From contig CANQJL010000006.1 in the NCBI GenBank assembly GCA_947624245.1, forward strand, positions 33,449 through 97,448: a DNA stretch of 64,000 nucleotides, read 5' to 3'. This document shows, one piece after another, positions 1 through 8,145 of the stretch (position 1 is its first letter; each line of letters starts with the position of its first letter). The notes beneath the pieces are model-generated. The model was given only the letters and a program-made list of their open reading frames with translations. It was not told the origin of the DNA and did no database searches. Origin of the DNA: an uncultured Acetatifactor sp. Its GTDB lineage: Bacteria; Bacillota; Clostridia; Lachnospirales; Lachnospiraceae. The translations under genes were made by a program, and so were the position numbers.

Positions 1-1
1 G

Positions 2-3000
2 ATCACCAGCTATTGGGACGATTCCATAGGCAATCCCATCATCATGAAGCTGAATCCGGATATGCTCCCCGTCATGATTGCGGCGGTGGGCGTTGACGGC
101 ATGGACAACGCCGAGATCAGTACATACGTGCAGGATTCCGTCATGCCCGAGCTGGAGAGCATCGAGGGCGTGGCGAGCGTCACGGGGACGGGCCTTCTGG
201 AGGAGAGCGTCAACGTCATTATCCGTCAGGATAAGATCGATGAGGTCAATGAGAAAATTTTTGCTGCCATCGACGAACAGATGGCAGATGCACAGCAGGA
301 GCTTGCGGACGGTCGGAAGGAGCTTGCGGACGGCAAGAAGGAGCTTGCGGACGGCCGGAAAGAGCTGGAGGACAGTCAGAAAGAGCTTGCGGACAACAAA
401 CAGGAGCTTGCGGACGGCAAGAAAGAGCTTGCGGACGGCAAGAAGGAGCTGGAGGACAAACAGAATTCCGTCAGCGCCCAGCTTGCAAGCCAGAAGGCGC
501 AGCTCACAGCGGCAAAATCGCAGCTGGAGTCGCTGCAGACCAGCCTGGCTACGGCGAAGCAGACAAAGGAAGCGATTGATGGGCTTGAAGGTACTCTGAC
601 ATTAATTGATAATGTTTTATCACCTATGCAGAGTAATTTGAGCACCTATCAGACAGCAAGTTATTCCTCTAATTTCCAGACTTATATACAACAGTGGATA
701 GACGCAGAGAATAGCGGTGGGGATAAGAGCACAATAGAAAGTGAATTAAGTGCCCTTAAGACTTCATTTGGTACAAATAGCTCAAACCTAAGCACTCTTT
801 TCAATGCAAATCCGACCTTGGCGGGATATGTCAGTACTCTGACGAGTGCAAGCACCTGGACTCCGACATCTGTATCTGAGGCGGAATCCATGAAAGCGTC
901 CATTGGGGGGGCGCTTGCCGCATTGGACGCCGAAGTGATAAAAGCACAGGCTCTGATTGCTCAGAAAGATGCATTGACGGCGCAAAAGACTTCCATGCAG
1001 GAATCCCTTAATTCCATGACCATGGGGCTCGGCTACGAGGCTTACTCCGCCCAGGTGTTCAGCGGGCTTGCCAGCCAGAACATTAAGAGTGAAGACGATC
1101 TGAAAAATGCGATCAACAGTCTGAACAACGCGCTTGTGGAGATCGAAAAGGGCCAGATGACCGCGGCCGTGGAGTTTGCCAACGGCAAGGCCACCATCAC
1201 GCTGGGCGAGTATCAGCTGGAGCTGGCAGAGAGCCAGCTTGAGGCAGGGGAGGAGCAGATCAAGTCCGGACTGGATCAGATGGATGACGCCGAAGACCAG
1301 CTTAAAGATGCGGAAGAACAGTTAAAAGAGGGCGAGGAACAGCTGGCGGACGCCAAAGAGAGCGCCTACGAGCAGGCGGATATGAACAAGATCCTCACGG
1401 TGGATACCGTGAAGGGACTGCTGACGGCGCAGAACTTTTCCATGCCGGCAGGATACGTTACGGAGGACGGCATCGATTATCTGGTGCGCGTAGGGGATAA
1501 GCCCTCCACGGTGGAGGAGCTCAAAGCCCTGCCGCTCATGGATATGCATATGGACGGGGTGCCCGTGATCTATCTGGGAGATGTGGCGGACGTGTTCTAT
1601 ACGGATAATTCCGCCGATATCTATACCAACGTGGACGGCAGCGCCGGCGTCATGCTGACGATCCAGAAGCAGACCGGCTATTCTACGGGAGAGGTCTCCG
1701 ACAGGCTGGGGGAGCGGTTTCGGGAGCTCATGGAAGAAAATGAGGGCCTGACGCTCATTACCCTGATGGATCAGGGAATCTACATTGACCTTGTGATGGA
1801 TTCCATCATCAACAATATCCTTTTCGGCGCAGCGCTGGCGATACTGATCCTTCTGATTTTCCTGAAGGATCTGCGGCCTACGCTGGTGGTGGCGTTCTCC
1901 ATACCGGTCAGTCTGGTGACGGCGATCGTCTGCATGTATTTCAGCGGCGTGACCCTGAACGTGATCTCCCTGTCCGGTCTGGCGCTGGGAATCGGTATGC
2001 TGGTGGATAACTCCATCGTGGTGATCGAGAATATTTACCGCCTGCGCAGCGAGGGCTGCACCGTTCAGGAGGCGGCCATGGAAGGCGCCAGAGAGGTGTC
2101 GGGCGCGATCATGGCGTCCACCCTTACCACGGTCTGCGTGTTCCTCCCCATCGTATTTACGGAGGGCATCACCAGACAGCTCTTTGTGGATATGGGCCTG
2201 ACGATCGCCTATTCCCTGCTTGCCAGCCTTGTGATCGCGTTGACGGTGGTACCTGCCATGTCGTCCAAGATGCTGACCAAGACAAAGGAGCAGAAGCAGG
2301 GCAGGATCTTTACGAGACTTTTGAATGTGTATGAGAAGCTGCTGAAGGTTTCTCTTAAGATGAAGCCGCTGGTACTGATAGCGGTTCTGGCGCTTTTGGC
2401 GGCAAGCATTGCGCTGGCGTTTACCAACGGAACCGCCTTTATGTCCGAGATGGACTCCACGCAGCTCACCGTGAGCGTGACGCTGGACGAGGAAGCCACT
2501 CTGCAGGAGACGGGCGAGATCACAGATCAGGTGGTAGATGCGATCCTTTCCATCGAAGATGTGCAGAATGTGGGCGCCATGACCTCTATGTCCACTATGT
2601 CCATGCTGGGCGGCGGAGGCGGAAGCAGCAACTCGGCTTCCATCTATGTGGTGACCAGGGACGATAAGAAGATGAGTAACGACGATATTGCCAAGGTCAT
2701 TTTGGAAAAGACGGCGGGCTTAGATGCGGAGATCGACGTGGAGACCTCCAGCATGGATATGAGCGCGCTGGGAGGAAGCGGAATTTCCATACAGGTGCGC
2801 GGGCGCGATCTGGACACCATTCAGAAGGCGGCAGAGGAAGTGGCTGCCATTGTGGAGAGCGTGGAGGGAACCGAGAATGTCAGCGACGGTCTGGAAGAGG
2901 CGGACGAGGAGCTGCGCATTACCGTTGACAAGGACGAGGCCGTTCACTACGGTCTGACGGTGGCTCAGGTGTTCACGCAGGTCTCTGCAAAATTGGCGGA

Positions 3001-3928
3001 GGCGAGCAGCGCCACTACGCTGGTGGCGGCGGACAAAGACTATAATGTCTATGTCATGAACGGCAGCGATATAGAGCTGACCAGAAAACTGGCAGAGGAG
3101 ATCATGATAACAGGCACCGACGAAGACGGTCAGAATGTGGACATTCCGCTTTCTGAGATCGCGGACTTTGCGCCGGCATATGCATTGAACTCCATCAACC
3201 GGGCCGAGCAGACGAGATATGTGGCCGTATCCGCGGACATTGCGGACGGCTATAACGTGGGCCTGGTGTCCGCAGATGTCAATGAAAAGCTGGAGAGCTA
3301 CGAGGTTCCGGCGGGTTGTCAGCTTGTATTTTCCGGAGAGAATGAGATGATCGAGGACGCTATGAAACAGGTCATGCTGATGATGCTTCTGGCGATCCTG
3401 TTCATGTATCTGATCATGGTGGCGCAGTTCCAGTCCCTGCTGTCCCCGTTCATCATTATGTTCACGATTCCGCTGGCATTTACGGGAGGCTTTCTGGGAC
3501 TGTTCCTGAGCGGCAGCGAGGTCAGCGTCATCGCTATGATCGGCTTTGTCATGCTGGCGGGCATCATTGTGAACAACGGTATCGTGATCATCGACTATAT
3601 GAACCAGCTGCGGGAGGGCGGCATGGAAAAAAGGGAGGCCATTCTGACCGCGGGACGCACGAGACTTCGCCCTGTGCTGATGACGGCGCTCACCACCATT
3701 CTGGCCCTGTCCACCATGGTATTCAGTCAGGATATGGGCGCGGAAATGGCGAAGCCCATGGCCGTGGTCACCATCGGCGGTCTGCTTTACGGTACGCTGC
3801 TTACGCTGGTAGTGATTCCCTGTATCTATGATATCCTGATCAGGGAGAACGGAAGCGGCCGCAGGAGCTTTCGGGAGAAAATCAAGGAAAAGGCAAAGCA
3901 GCTTGAGACAGGGGGGGAGGATTTGTGA
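2..3928 (+). CDS. RND efflux transporter permease (AcrB/HAE1 type), 5' end outside window
   Basis: Inner-membrane proton-driven drug/solute exporter of the RND superfamily. The frame is open to the first base, so the N-terminus (TM1 and the first porter segment) lies upstream; about 1308 residues are visible. The first TM bundle is at about 1800-2280 and contains GIGMLVDNSIVVIEN, the TM4 proton-relay motif with its first Asp kept and the second as Asn. The second bundle is at about 3360-3850 and carries GFVMLAGIIVNNGIVIIDY. Unlike Proteobacterial AcrB, it has a roughly 400-residue insertion in the first porter region, flanked by coiled coils built on ELADGKK-type heptads (299-466 and about 1210-1370). 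Gly/Ser-rich GGGGGSSN lies near 2610. It overlaps the following TetR gene by one base. The substrate is unknown. Confidence 0.93.
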   Translation: MTSYWDDSIGNPIIMKLNPDMLPVMIAAVGVDGMDNAEISTYVQDSVMPELESIEGVASVTGTGLLEESVNVIIRQDKIDEVNEKIFAAIDEQMADAQQELADGRKELADGKKELADGRKELEDSQKELADNKQELADGKKELADGKKELEDKQNSVSAQLASQKAQLTAAKSQLESLQTSLATAKQTKEAIDGLEGTLTLIDNVLSPMQSNLSTYQTASYSSNFQTYIQQWIDAENSGGDKSTIESELSALKTSFGTNSSNLSTLFNANPTLAGYVSTLTSASTWTPTSVSEAESMKASIGGALAALDAEVIKAQALIAQKDALTAQKTSMQESLNSMTMGLGYEAYSAQVFSGLASQNIKSEDDLKNAINSLNNALVEIEKGQMTAAVEFANGKATITLGEYQLELAESQLEAGEEQIKSGLDQMDDAEDQLKDAEEQLKEGEEQLADAKESAYEQADMNKILTVDTVKGLLTAQNFSMPAGYVTEDGIDYLVRVGDKPSTVEELKALPLMDMHMDGVPVIYLGDVADVFYTDNSADIYTNVDGSAGVMLTIQKQTGYSTGEVSDRLGERFRELMEENEGLTLITLMDQGIYIDLVMDSIINNILFGAALAILILLIFLKDLRPTLVVAFSIPVSLVTAIVCMYFSGVTLNVISLSGLALGIGMLVDNSIVVIENIYRLRSEGCTVQEAAMEGAREVSGAIMASTLTTVCVFLPIVFTEGITRQLFVDMGLTIAYSLLASLVIALTVVPAMSSKMLTKTKEQKQGRIFTRLLNVYEKLLKVSLKMKPLVLIAVLALLAASIALAFTNGTAFMSEMDSTQLTVSVTLDEEATLQETGEITDQVVDAILSIEDVQNVGAMTSMSTMSMLGGGGGSSNSASIYVVTRDDKKMSNDDIAKVILEKTAGLDAEIDVETSSMDMSALGGSGISIQVRGRDLDTIQKAAEEVAAIVESVEGTENVSDGLEEADEELRITVDKDEAVHYGLTVAQVFTQVSAKLAEASSATTLVAADKDYNVYVMNGSDIELTRKLAEEIMITGTDEDGQNVDIPLSEIADFAPAYALNSINRAEQTRYVAVSADIADGYNVGLVSADVNEKLESYEVPAGCQLVFSGENEMIEDAMKQVMLMMLLAILFMYLIMVAQFQSLLSPFIIMFTIPLAFTGGFLGLFLSGSEVSVIAMIGFVMLAGIIVNNGIVIIDYMNQLREGGMEKREAILTAGRTRLRPVLMTALTTILALSTMVFSQDMGAEMAKPMAVVTIGGLLYGTLLTLVVIPCIYDILIRENGSGRRSFREKIKEKAKQLETGGEDL
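299..466 (+). repeat. 21-bp tandem repeat encoding coiled-coil heptads in the RND pump
   Basis: Eight consecutive 21-bp units of the form GAGCTTGCGGACGGCAAGAAG encode the heptad ELADGKK and variants (ELEDSQK, ELADNKQ). The period of exactly seven codons fits a coiled coil. Similar heptads recur at about 1210-1370, so the inserted domain probably forms an antiparallel hairpin. Near-identical units make the copy number prone to slippage. Confidence 0.85.
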
Positions 3929-4557
3929 TGTCTAAGATGACGGGCTTGGAAGAATACAGCCTGATTCCGCCCAAGGTCTATCAGTTGTATCAGGCGGTGA
4001 TCAGACTGATCGAAGAGGGGTCCGATCCGGCCACATTGAGGGTCTCTGCCATCACAGAGGAAGCGGGAATCGGCAAGGGCACGGCTTACGAATATTTTGA
4101 CAGCAAGGAAGATATCGTGCTGGGAGCCGTGGTATATCAGATGCAGACGGCGGCGATGGAGCTGGAAGCCGAGCTGTCGAAGAGAGAGCGCTTTCAGGAT
4201 CAGGTGAGCTATCTTCTGGACGAGGTGAGCGCGTGCAAGACGCAGAAGAGCTGCTTTTTTAAGCTGGTGCATATACTGACCGACAATTCCGAGTTCAGCA
4301 GTCAGGTGCATCACAAGATGAATGAAAAGGCCTTCGAGCGCTACAGGCTGGTGGGGCTGTTCCGGCGGGTGCTGGGCGAAGATATGGAGAGAGGCGAGTT
4401 GAGACAAGATCTGCCTCTGGACTATATGGTGTTTTCGCTGGGGTCGCGTATTCTGGCCTATATGGTGGCGGCCTCCGAGGAAGGGCTTCAGGTAGAGCTT
4501 CCCCGTATGCGGGAACTGGTGTACCGGGGAATCATGGACGAGTTTGCGGCGCGGTAA
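3928..4557 (+). CDS. TetR/AcrR family transcriptional regulator
   Basis: A 209-residue one-component repressor. The N-terminal HTH spans about residues 28-55 (RVSAITEEAGIGKGTAYEYF, the typical TetR helix-turn-helix ending in YF), followed by an all-helical ligand domain. The start is ATG 3928, overlapping the pump stop codon (TGATG) with a strong GGGGGGGAGG site at 3911-3920; a GTG one codon earlier is also open. The tight coupling suggests that it controls the RND pump. Its ligand is unknown. Confidence 0.93.
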   Translation: MSKMTGLEEYSLIPPKVYQLYQAVIRLIEEGSDPATLRVSAITEEAGIGKGTAYEYFDSKEDIVLGAVVYQMQTAAMELEAELSKRERFQDQVSYLLDEVSACKTQKSCFFKLVHILTDNSEFSSQVHHKMNEKAFERYRLVGLFRRVLGEDMERGELRQDLPLDYMVFSLGSRILAYMVAASEEGLQVELPRMRELVYRGIMDEFAAR

Positions 4558-4573
4558 TCTCATTTAAATTGTG

Positions 4574-4602
4574 TTGACAAACTATATTGCCTTTGTTATA
4601 AT
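4574..4602 (+). promoter_or_regulatory. Consensus sigma-A promoter of tRNA-Thr
   Basis: TTGACA (4574-4579), a 17-bp spacer and TATAAT (4597-4602) match consensus exactly. It lies 33 bp before the tRNA. Confidence 0.9.
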
Positions 4603-4634
4603 GAAACACGGTGATTGCGGAAGCAGTCACCCAT

Positions 4635-4707
4635 GCTGCTGTGGCTCAGTCGGTAGAGCGTCGCATTGGTAGTGCGGAGGTCACGGGTCCGATTCCCGTC
4701 AGCAGCT
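4635..4707 (+). tRNA. tRNA-Thr (anticodon GGT)
   Basis: A full cloverleaf is visible. The acceptor arms GCTGCTG/CAGCAGC pair over 7 bp. The D arm is GCTC...GAGC, the anticodon stem is TCGCA/TGCGG with loop TTGGTAG (anticodon GGT), and the T arm is ACGGG-TCCGATT-CCCGT. CCA is not encoded. It is transcribed alone between its own promoter and terminator. Confidence 0.97.
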
Positions 4708-4713
4708 TATGTC

Positions 4714-4746
4714 AGAACCACCGGCTAGACCGGTGGTTCTTTTTTG
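4714..4746 (+). terminator. Rho-independent terminator after tRNA-Thr
   Basis: Perfect 11-bp stem AGAACCACCGG/CCGGTGGTTCT with a 5-nt loop, followed by TTTTTT. Confidence 0.93.
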
Positions 4747-4839
4747 CTGTTGGGGAAGTCCTATCCTGCATCAAGGGAGGAGCTGCATGTATTTTTTCCC
4801 CTTTTATGGATATTCTATCCATGAAAGGTGGTGGGAAAC

Positions 4840-5010
4840 ATGGATCCTAAGAAAAAAGACGCAAAGCAGACAATGTCTTACGGACAGAATGTGGACGATC
4901 TGTATGACCGCGATCTGTATGACGATGATTTTTCCTACGAGGACTGGGACGACGTCATACCTGATGAGGTACCCAGAAGAGACGGCCCGGGCGGAGAGAG
5001 CGGCTGTTAA
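4840..5010 (+). CDS. Small acidic hypothetical protein (56 aa)
   Basis: Begins MDPKKKDAKQ and is dominated by Asp, Tyr and Glu (DDLYDRDLYDDDF). No TM segment or known domain is recognised. AAAGGTGGTG precedes ATG 4840 by about 7 nt, which makes that start better than the in-frame GTG at 4828. It sits alone between tRNA-Thr and the thiN promoter. Codon use resembles the neighbours. Function unknown; probably a real conserved small protein, but on sequence alone this is moderate. Confidence 0.6.
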   Translation: MDPKKKDAKQTMSYGQNVDDLYDRDLYDDDFSYEDWDDVIPDEVPRRDGPGGESGC

Positions 5011-5070
5011 ATGAGAGCAATGCGCGGCGGAAGGAACGGGAAGACCGAACCTCCGCCGTTTGTCTGTAGG

Positions 5071-5124
5071 TTTGTTCGTCTTGAAAGGGCGGCGTGTAGC
5101 TTTGTCCGTCTTGAAAGGGCGGCG
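5071..5124 (+). repeat. Direct repeat of 24 bp (period 30) covering the thiN promoter -35 region
   Basis: Two copies, 5071-5094 and 5101-5124, share TTTGTYCGTCTTGAAAGGGC and differ at one base. Each contains TTGAAA, so the -35 element is duplicated; only the second is correctly spaced from a -10. Confidence 0.8.
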
Positions 5125-5139
5125 CCGTTATGCTAGAAT
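5111..5139 (+). promoter_or_regulatory. Promoter of thiN
   Basis: TTGAAA (5111-5116), 17 bp, TAGAAT (5134-5139) preceded by TATGC. The start codon follows 35 bp downstream. Confidence 0.65.
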
Positions 5140-5174
5140 GGTCGGTAATAAGATAAAGACCGACAGGAGCTGCC

Positions 5175-5846
5175 ATGAGTAAAAAATGTATCGTGATAGG
5201 CGCGGGAGAGCTGACCGTAGGAAAAATCGAGAGAGCGAAAGAGGACCTTGTGATTGCCGTGGACGGAGGACTGGAATACTGCGGACTTTTAGGTCTGGAG
5301 CCCGATCTGATTCTGGGGGATTTTGACTCTGTGGGGGAGCAGGCGGCTGAGGCCGTGGAAAGGCTTGAGAGGCAGACACCGGAGCGCATCATACGTCTGC
5401 CGCGGGAAAAAGATGAGACAGACACGCTGGCAGCCTTGAAGGAAGGACTTGCCCGAGGGTGTGACGAGTTCTATATTTACGGCGGAACGGGAGGCCGGCT
5501 GGAGCATACGCTGGCGAACATTCAGTGCCTGCTGTACCTGAAAAAACGGGGAGCTTCGGGATATCTGATGGACGGAAACGGAATGATATTTGTGATCGTC
5601 AATGAGGCGGTGCATTTTCAGAAAGAGCAGGAAGGGTATCTGTCCCTGTTCTCGCTGTCGGAGCAGTCAAAGGGCGTTACCGAGGAGGGAATGAAGTATC
5701 CGCTCCACGGGGCGGTGCTTACGAACGATTTTCCTCTGGGCGTCAGCAACGAGTTCACGGGGCAGGAGGCCGTCGTATCGGTGGAGGAGGGACAGCTGGT
5801 CTGCGTGATACAGCGATTCAGCGGACAAGAAACAGCTCCAGAATGA
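5175..5846 (+). CDS. thiN: Thiamine pyrophosphokinase
   Basis: Transfers pyrophosphate from ATP to thiamine to give thiamine diphosphate in the cytosol. The 223-residue length is typical. Visible motifs are CIVIGAGE at the N-terminus, AVDGGLEYC, the acidic substrate site DLILGDFDSVG (about residues 40-50), DETDTLAAL, and YGGTGGRLEHTLANIQ. The C-terminal half is the beta-sandwich thiamine-binding domain. GACAGGAGCTGCC before the ATG gives a good ribosome site. It stands alone with its own promoter. Its 3' end overlaps the convergent azlD by 29 bp and no terminator is seen between them. Confidence 0.93.
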   Translation: MSKKCIVIGAGELTVGKIERAKEDLVIAVDGGLEYCGLLGLEPDLILGDFDSVGEQAAEAVERLERQTPERIIRLPREKDETDTLAALKEGLARGCDEFYIYGGTGGRLEHTLANIQCLLYLKKRGASGYLMDGNGMIFVIVNEAVHFQKEQEGYLSLFSLSEQSKGVTEEGMKYPLHGAVLTNDFPLGVSNEFTGQEAVVSVEEGQLVCVIQRFSGQETAPE

Positions 5847-6129
5847 ACACCACGGCGCAGCACAGCACGGACACGGGGAAAAGACCGGCGCCCTTCCAAG
5901 CGGCTATGATGCCGACAGCCAGGGCCGCAGCCCCCGCCCAGGGAGACTGGGTAGCGTCCACGATGGCGGGAAAGGTCATCACTGCCAGCGTGACGTAGGG
6001 TACATAATATAGAAATGATTGCAGGAAACGGTTCCTGATCTGTCTGCGAATCAGCGTCAGCGGCAGCACGCGGATAGCGTAAGTCACCGCCGCCATGATC
6101 GCCAGATAGAGATAAATATTGTGAGTCAT
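5818..6129 (-). CDS. azlD: Branched-chain amino acid transport protein AzlD
   Basis: A 103-residue hydrophobic protein with about four TM helices and the AzlD motif TYAIRVLPLTLIRR near the N-terminus. With AzlC it forms an exporter of branched-chain amino acids and analogues. Its ATG lies 1 nt after the azlC stop (TGAcATG), so translation is coupled. The 3' end overlaps the 3' end of thiN on the other strand. Confidence 0.9.
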   Translation of the reverse strand: MTHNIYLYLAIMAAVTYAIRVLPLTLIRRQIRNRFLQSFLYYVPYVTLAVMTFPAIVDATQSPWAGAAALAVGIIAAWKGAGLFPVSVLCCAVVFILELFLVR

Positions 6130-6130
6130 G

Positions 6131-6901
6131 TCAATCCTCGTTTCGCACAGTGCAGTCTTCGCACTGTCTGGTGTCTGCGGTCTGGTCTACCGGAAACAGA
6201 GCGGCGGCCGCAGCGGAAAGTATCAATGTCAGGACGATGGTTCGGGTTCCCGCGGAGAACCGTGCCAGATACGGCAGTCTGGAAGCGGCGAAGCTTGCAA
6301 GGAAGCTTAAGACCACAAACACGGCTACCACGCGGTTCTTTTTGGCGGGAGGTATGATGATCGCAAGGAACATGCCGTACAGGGCTACGCTGAGAGCGCT
6401 CACTGCCCGCAGGGGCAGTATGTTTCCGGCAATCACGCCGAGAGCCGTGCCGAAGGACCAGCAGGGAATGGCGATAAGGATAGCGCCGTATGTGTACCAT
6501 GGATTCAGCGGGCCGGGGCGTGCAATGGTAATGCCGAACAGCTCGTCCGTCACGTCATACCCCAAAAGCAGACGGTGAATCAGACGGGTATCGGGCGAAA
6601 AACGCTGGCTCAGGGCGCAGCTCATTAATAAATAACGCGCGTTTGCTATTAAGGTCATCAGCGCCATTTCAAGGTAGGACGCATTGGCCGCGATCACGGT
6701 AAAGCCTGCATATTCACCGGCCGAGGCATTGTTCAGAAAGCTGGCCAGAAAACCTTGAAAAGCGTTGAGCCCGACTCTCTTTGCGGCAACGCCTAAGGAG
6801 AAGGCGACCGCCAGATAGCCGAGCCCGATGGGAATGCCGTCGCGCATACCTTCGGCAAACACCCTTTTATTGCCCGTAAAATTCATTTCTTGTGTGTTCA
6901 T
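6131..6901 (-). CDS. azlC: Branched-chain amino acid permease AzlC
   Basis: A 256-residue integral membrane protein of the AzlC family, the large partner of AzlD. Features are GMRDGIPIGLGYLAVAFSLG at the N-terminus, NASAGEYAG, the conserved NARYLLMS, and several TM helices. The tail DQTADTRQCEDCTVRNED is polar. The ribosome site (ACAGGATAG) is weak. It lies 63 bp downstream of the 96-aa ORF on the same strand and may be cotranscribed with it. Confidence 0.92.
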   Translation of the reverse strand: MNTQEMNFTGNKRVFAEGMRDGIPIGLGYLAVAFSLGVAAKRVGLNAFQGFLASFLNNASAGEYAGFTVIAANASYLEMALMTLIANARYLLMSCALSQRFSPDTRLIHRLLLGYDVTDELFGITIARPGPLNPWYTYGAILIAIPCWSFGTALGVIAGNILPLRAVSALSVALYGMFLAIIIPPAKKNRVVAVFVVLSFLASFAASRLPYLARFSAGTRTIVLTLILSAAAAALFPVDQTADTRQCEDCTVRNED

Positions 6902-6964
6902 CTATCCTGTTTCCGTTATGATCTCGTTTTTGCTGCTGAAAATTTTGCCCTGAAAAGATTGCTC

Positions 6965-7255
6965 CTACAGATACTGATTCTGTGCCTTGCGCAGAATGAA
7001 CTTTACGGGATATCCGCTTTCGTCGCATATGGAGCGCACGATGTCCTCGGCGATATCCTTTACGTTCTCGTTGACGCAGAACACGCATATATTCTTGGGA
7101 CGCTGAAACAGAGACGGCTTGGCCCAGCGGATATAGAAGGAAATGCGCTCCTTTAAAAGCGCGCGTTCAATGAGATTCTTACATTCCATATCATAGATTT
7201 CGCAGAGCTCGATCTCGTTATGTACCTTCAGAGTAGTGTACAAGGGTTGATTCAT
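6965..7255 (-). CDS. Conserved hypothetical protein (96 aa)
   Basis: Cytosolic, no TM. The sequence EIYDMECKNLIERALLKERI followed by SFYIRW, and later ICVFCVNENVKDIAEDIVRSI, suggests an alpha/beta fold loosely reminiscent of small DUF2007-like signalling proteins; that resemblance is weak. CGAGGTGACGCTGCATC provides a ribosome site, and a minus-strand TATAAT sits at 7334-7339. It precedes azlC on the same strand, and a role in azlCD expression is only a guess from position. Confidence 0.6.
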   Translation of the reverse strand: MNQPLYTTLKVHNEIELCEIYDMECKNLIERALLKERISFYIRWAKPSLFQRPKNICVFCVNENVKDIAEDIVRSICDESGYPVKFILRKAQNQYL

Positions 7256-7366
7256 GATGCAGCGTCACCTCGTTATTGTCCGTAATTTGTTATTTATTAT
7301 CCGACCGATGGACCTTATAAAAATGATACCGATATTATAGCATATTTTTTTGCCGTGCGCTATAAG

Positions 7367-7407
7367 TTTTGCAACTTTACTCATGGGTTTTTGCAACTTT
7401 ACTTATG
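7367..7407 (+). repeat. Direct repeat of 19 bp (period 22) at the 7490 gene promoter
   Basis: TTTTGCAACTTTACTYATG occurs at 7367-7385 and 7389-7407 with one mismatch. The second copy supplies the probable -35 (TTTACT 7398-7403), 17 bp before TATACT (7421-7426). Two helical turns of spacing suggest an operator for a dimeric regulator. Confidence 0.6.
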
Positions 7408-7489
7408 CAGTCTTTTGCGCTATACTTGACATATAGAAAGCAGGCTGCCCGAAGGCATGTCGGGCAGAGCAGTACGGGAGGTATACGCA

Positions 7490-7768
7490 ATGGAGTTTTT
7501 TGAGAAAATGAAGGGTGCCGTTTCCTCAAAGAGCAAGGAAGTGGCGGATAAGGCCAAGGATACGGCGGAGATCCTGAATCTGAAGGGTCAGATCTCCACA
7601 TGTGAAGAGGTGATCAAGAAGAATTATCTGGAGATCGGGCGACTCTATTATGAGCAGCACGGGCAGGAGCCCGACGCCGCGTTCGAGAAGCAGTGTACGG
7701 CAGTGAGCAACGCCCGCACGGGAATCAGGGAGCTGCAGGCAAAGATCGACCACCTGAAAGGGCTGTAG
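7490..7768 (+). CDS. Small coiled-coil protein (92 aa)
   Basis: Begins MEFFEKMKGAVSSKSKEVAD and carries LKGQISTCEEVIKKNYLEIG and LYYEQHG. This motif is also seen, weakly, in the N-terminal part of the zinc-ribbon protein at 57369, and is common in Lachnospiraceae zinc-ribbon families, but here no cysteine ribbon follows. It is helical with no signal peptide. ATG 7490 is chosen because GGGAGGTATACGCA precedes it; an upstream in-frame start at 7457 lacks a ribosome site. Function unknown. Confidence 0.65.
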   Translation: MEFFEKMKGAVSSKSKEVADKAKDTAEILNLKGQISTCEEVIKKNYLEIGRLYYEQHGQEPDAAFEKQCTAVSNARTGIRELQAKIDHLKGL

Positions 7769-7816
7769 GGTAAGAGCCGGACGTAAAGCACAACTGAACG
7801 AAAGGAGATTTGAAGC

Positions 7817-8068
7817 ATGTCAGAAGATGCAAAGACAATTCTTAAAGAGATTGAAGAATTAAAAAGAAGTGTCCGAGAAATCCAACTGACACTCGAAAAC
7901 GAGACAAACAGGAATATAAAAATAATAGCAGAGGGTCACTTGGACTTGAGCCGGAAACTGGACGAAGCGTTAAAAGTAGAAAATGAAAGAGAACTTTTAT
8001 TAATTCGTATAAACAGTTTAGAGGCAGAGATTAAGAAATTAAAGGAACGCATAGAAAGAATAGCATAG
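7817..8068 (+). CDS. Small coiled-coil hypothetical protein (83 aa)
   Basis: Almost wholly heptad-like helix (ILKEIEELKRSVREIQLTLE, then NSLEAEIKKLKERIERIA). GAAAGGAGATTTGAAGC before ATG 7817 is a strong ribosome site. The gene is more AT-rich than its neighbours. It follows the 92-aa coiled-coil gene by 48 bp and shares its terminator at 8081. The family resembles small clostridial coiled-coil proteins of unknown function. Confidence 0.65.
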   Translation: MSEDAKTILKEIEELKRSVREIQLTLENETNRNIKIIAEGHLDLSRKLDEALKVENERELLLIRINSLEAEIKKLKERIERIA

Positions 8069-8080
8069 AAAAAATATAAA

Positions 8081-8118
8081 GGGGCTGGCACTTTCACTTA
8101 GTGCGACAGCCCCTTTTT
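8081..8118. terminator. Bidirectional terminator between the coiled-coil gene and PBP1A
   Basis: GGGGCTG/CAGCCCC stem with inner GCAC/GTGC. TTTTT follows on the plus strand, and an A-rich stretch upstream gives a T-rich tail on the minus strand. Confidence 0.85.
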
Positions 8119-8145
8119 CATGGCGTCGGCCACACAGTTCCTGCG

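Noticed and set aside
6019..6578. Plus-strand ORFs across azlC/azlD
   Set aside because: Shadows of two well-supported transporter genes.
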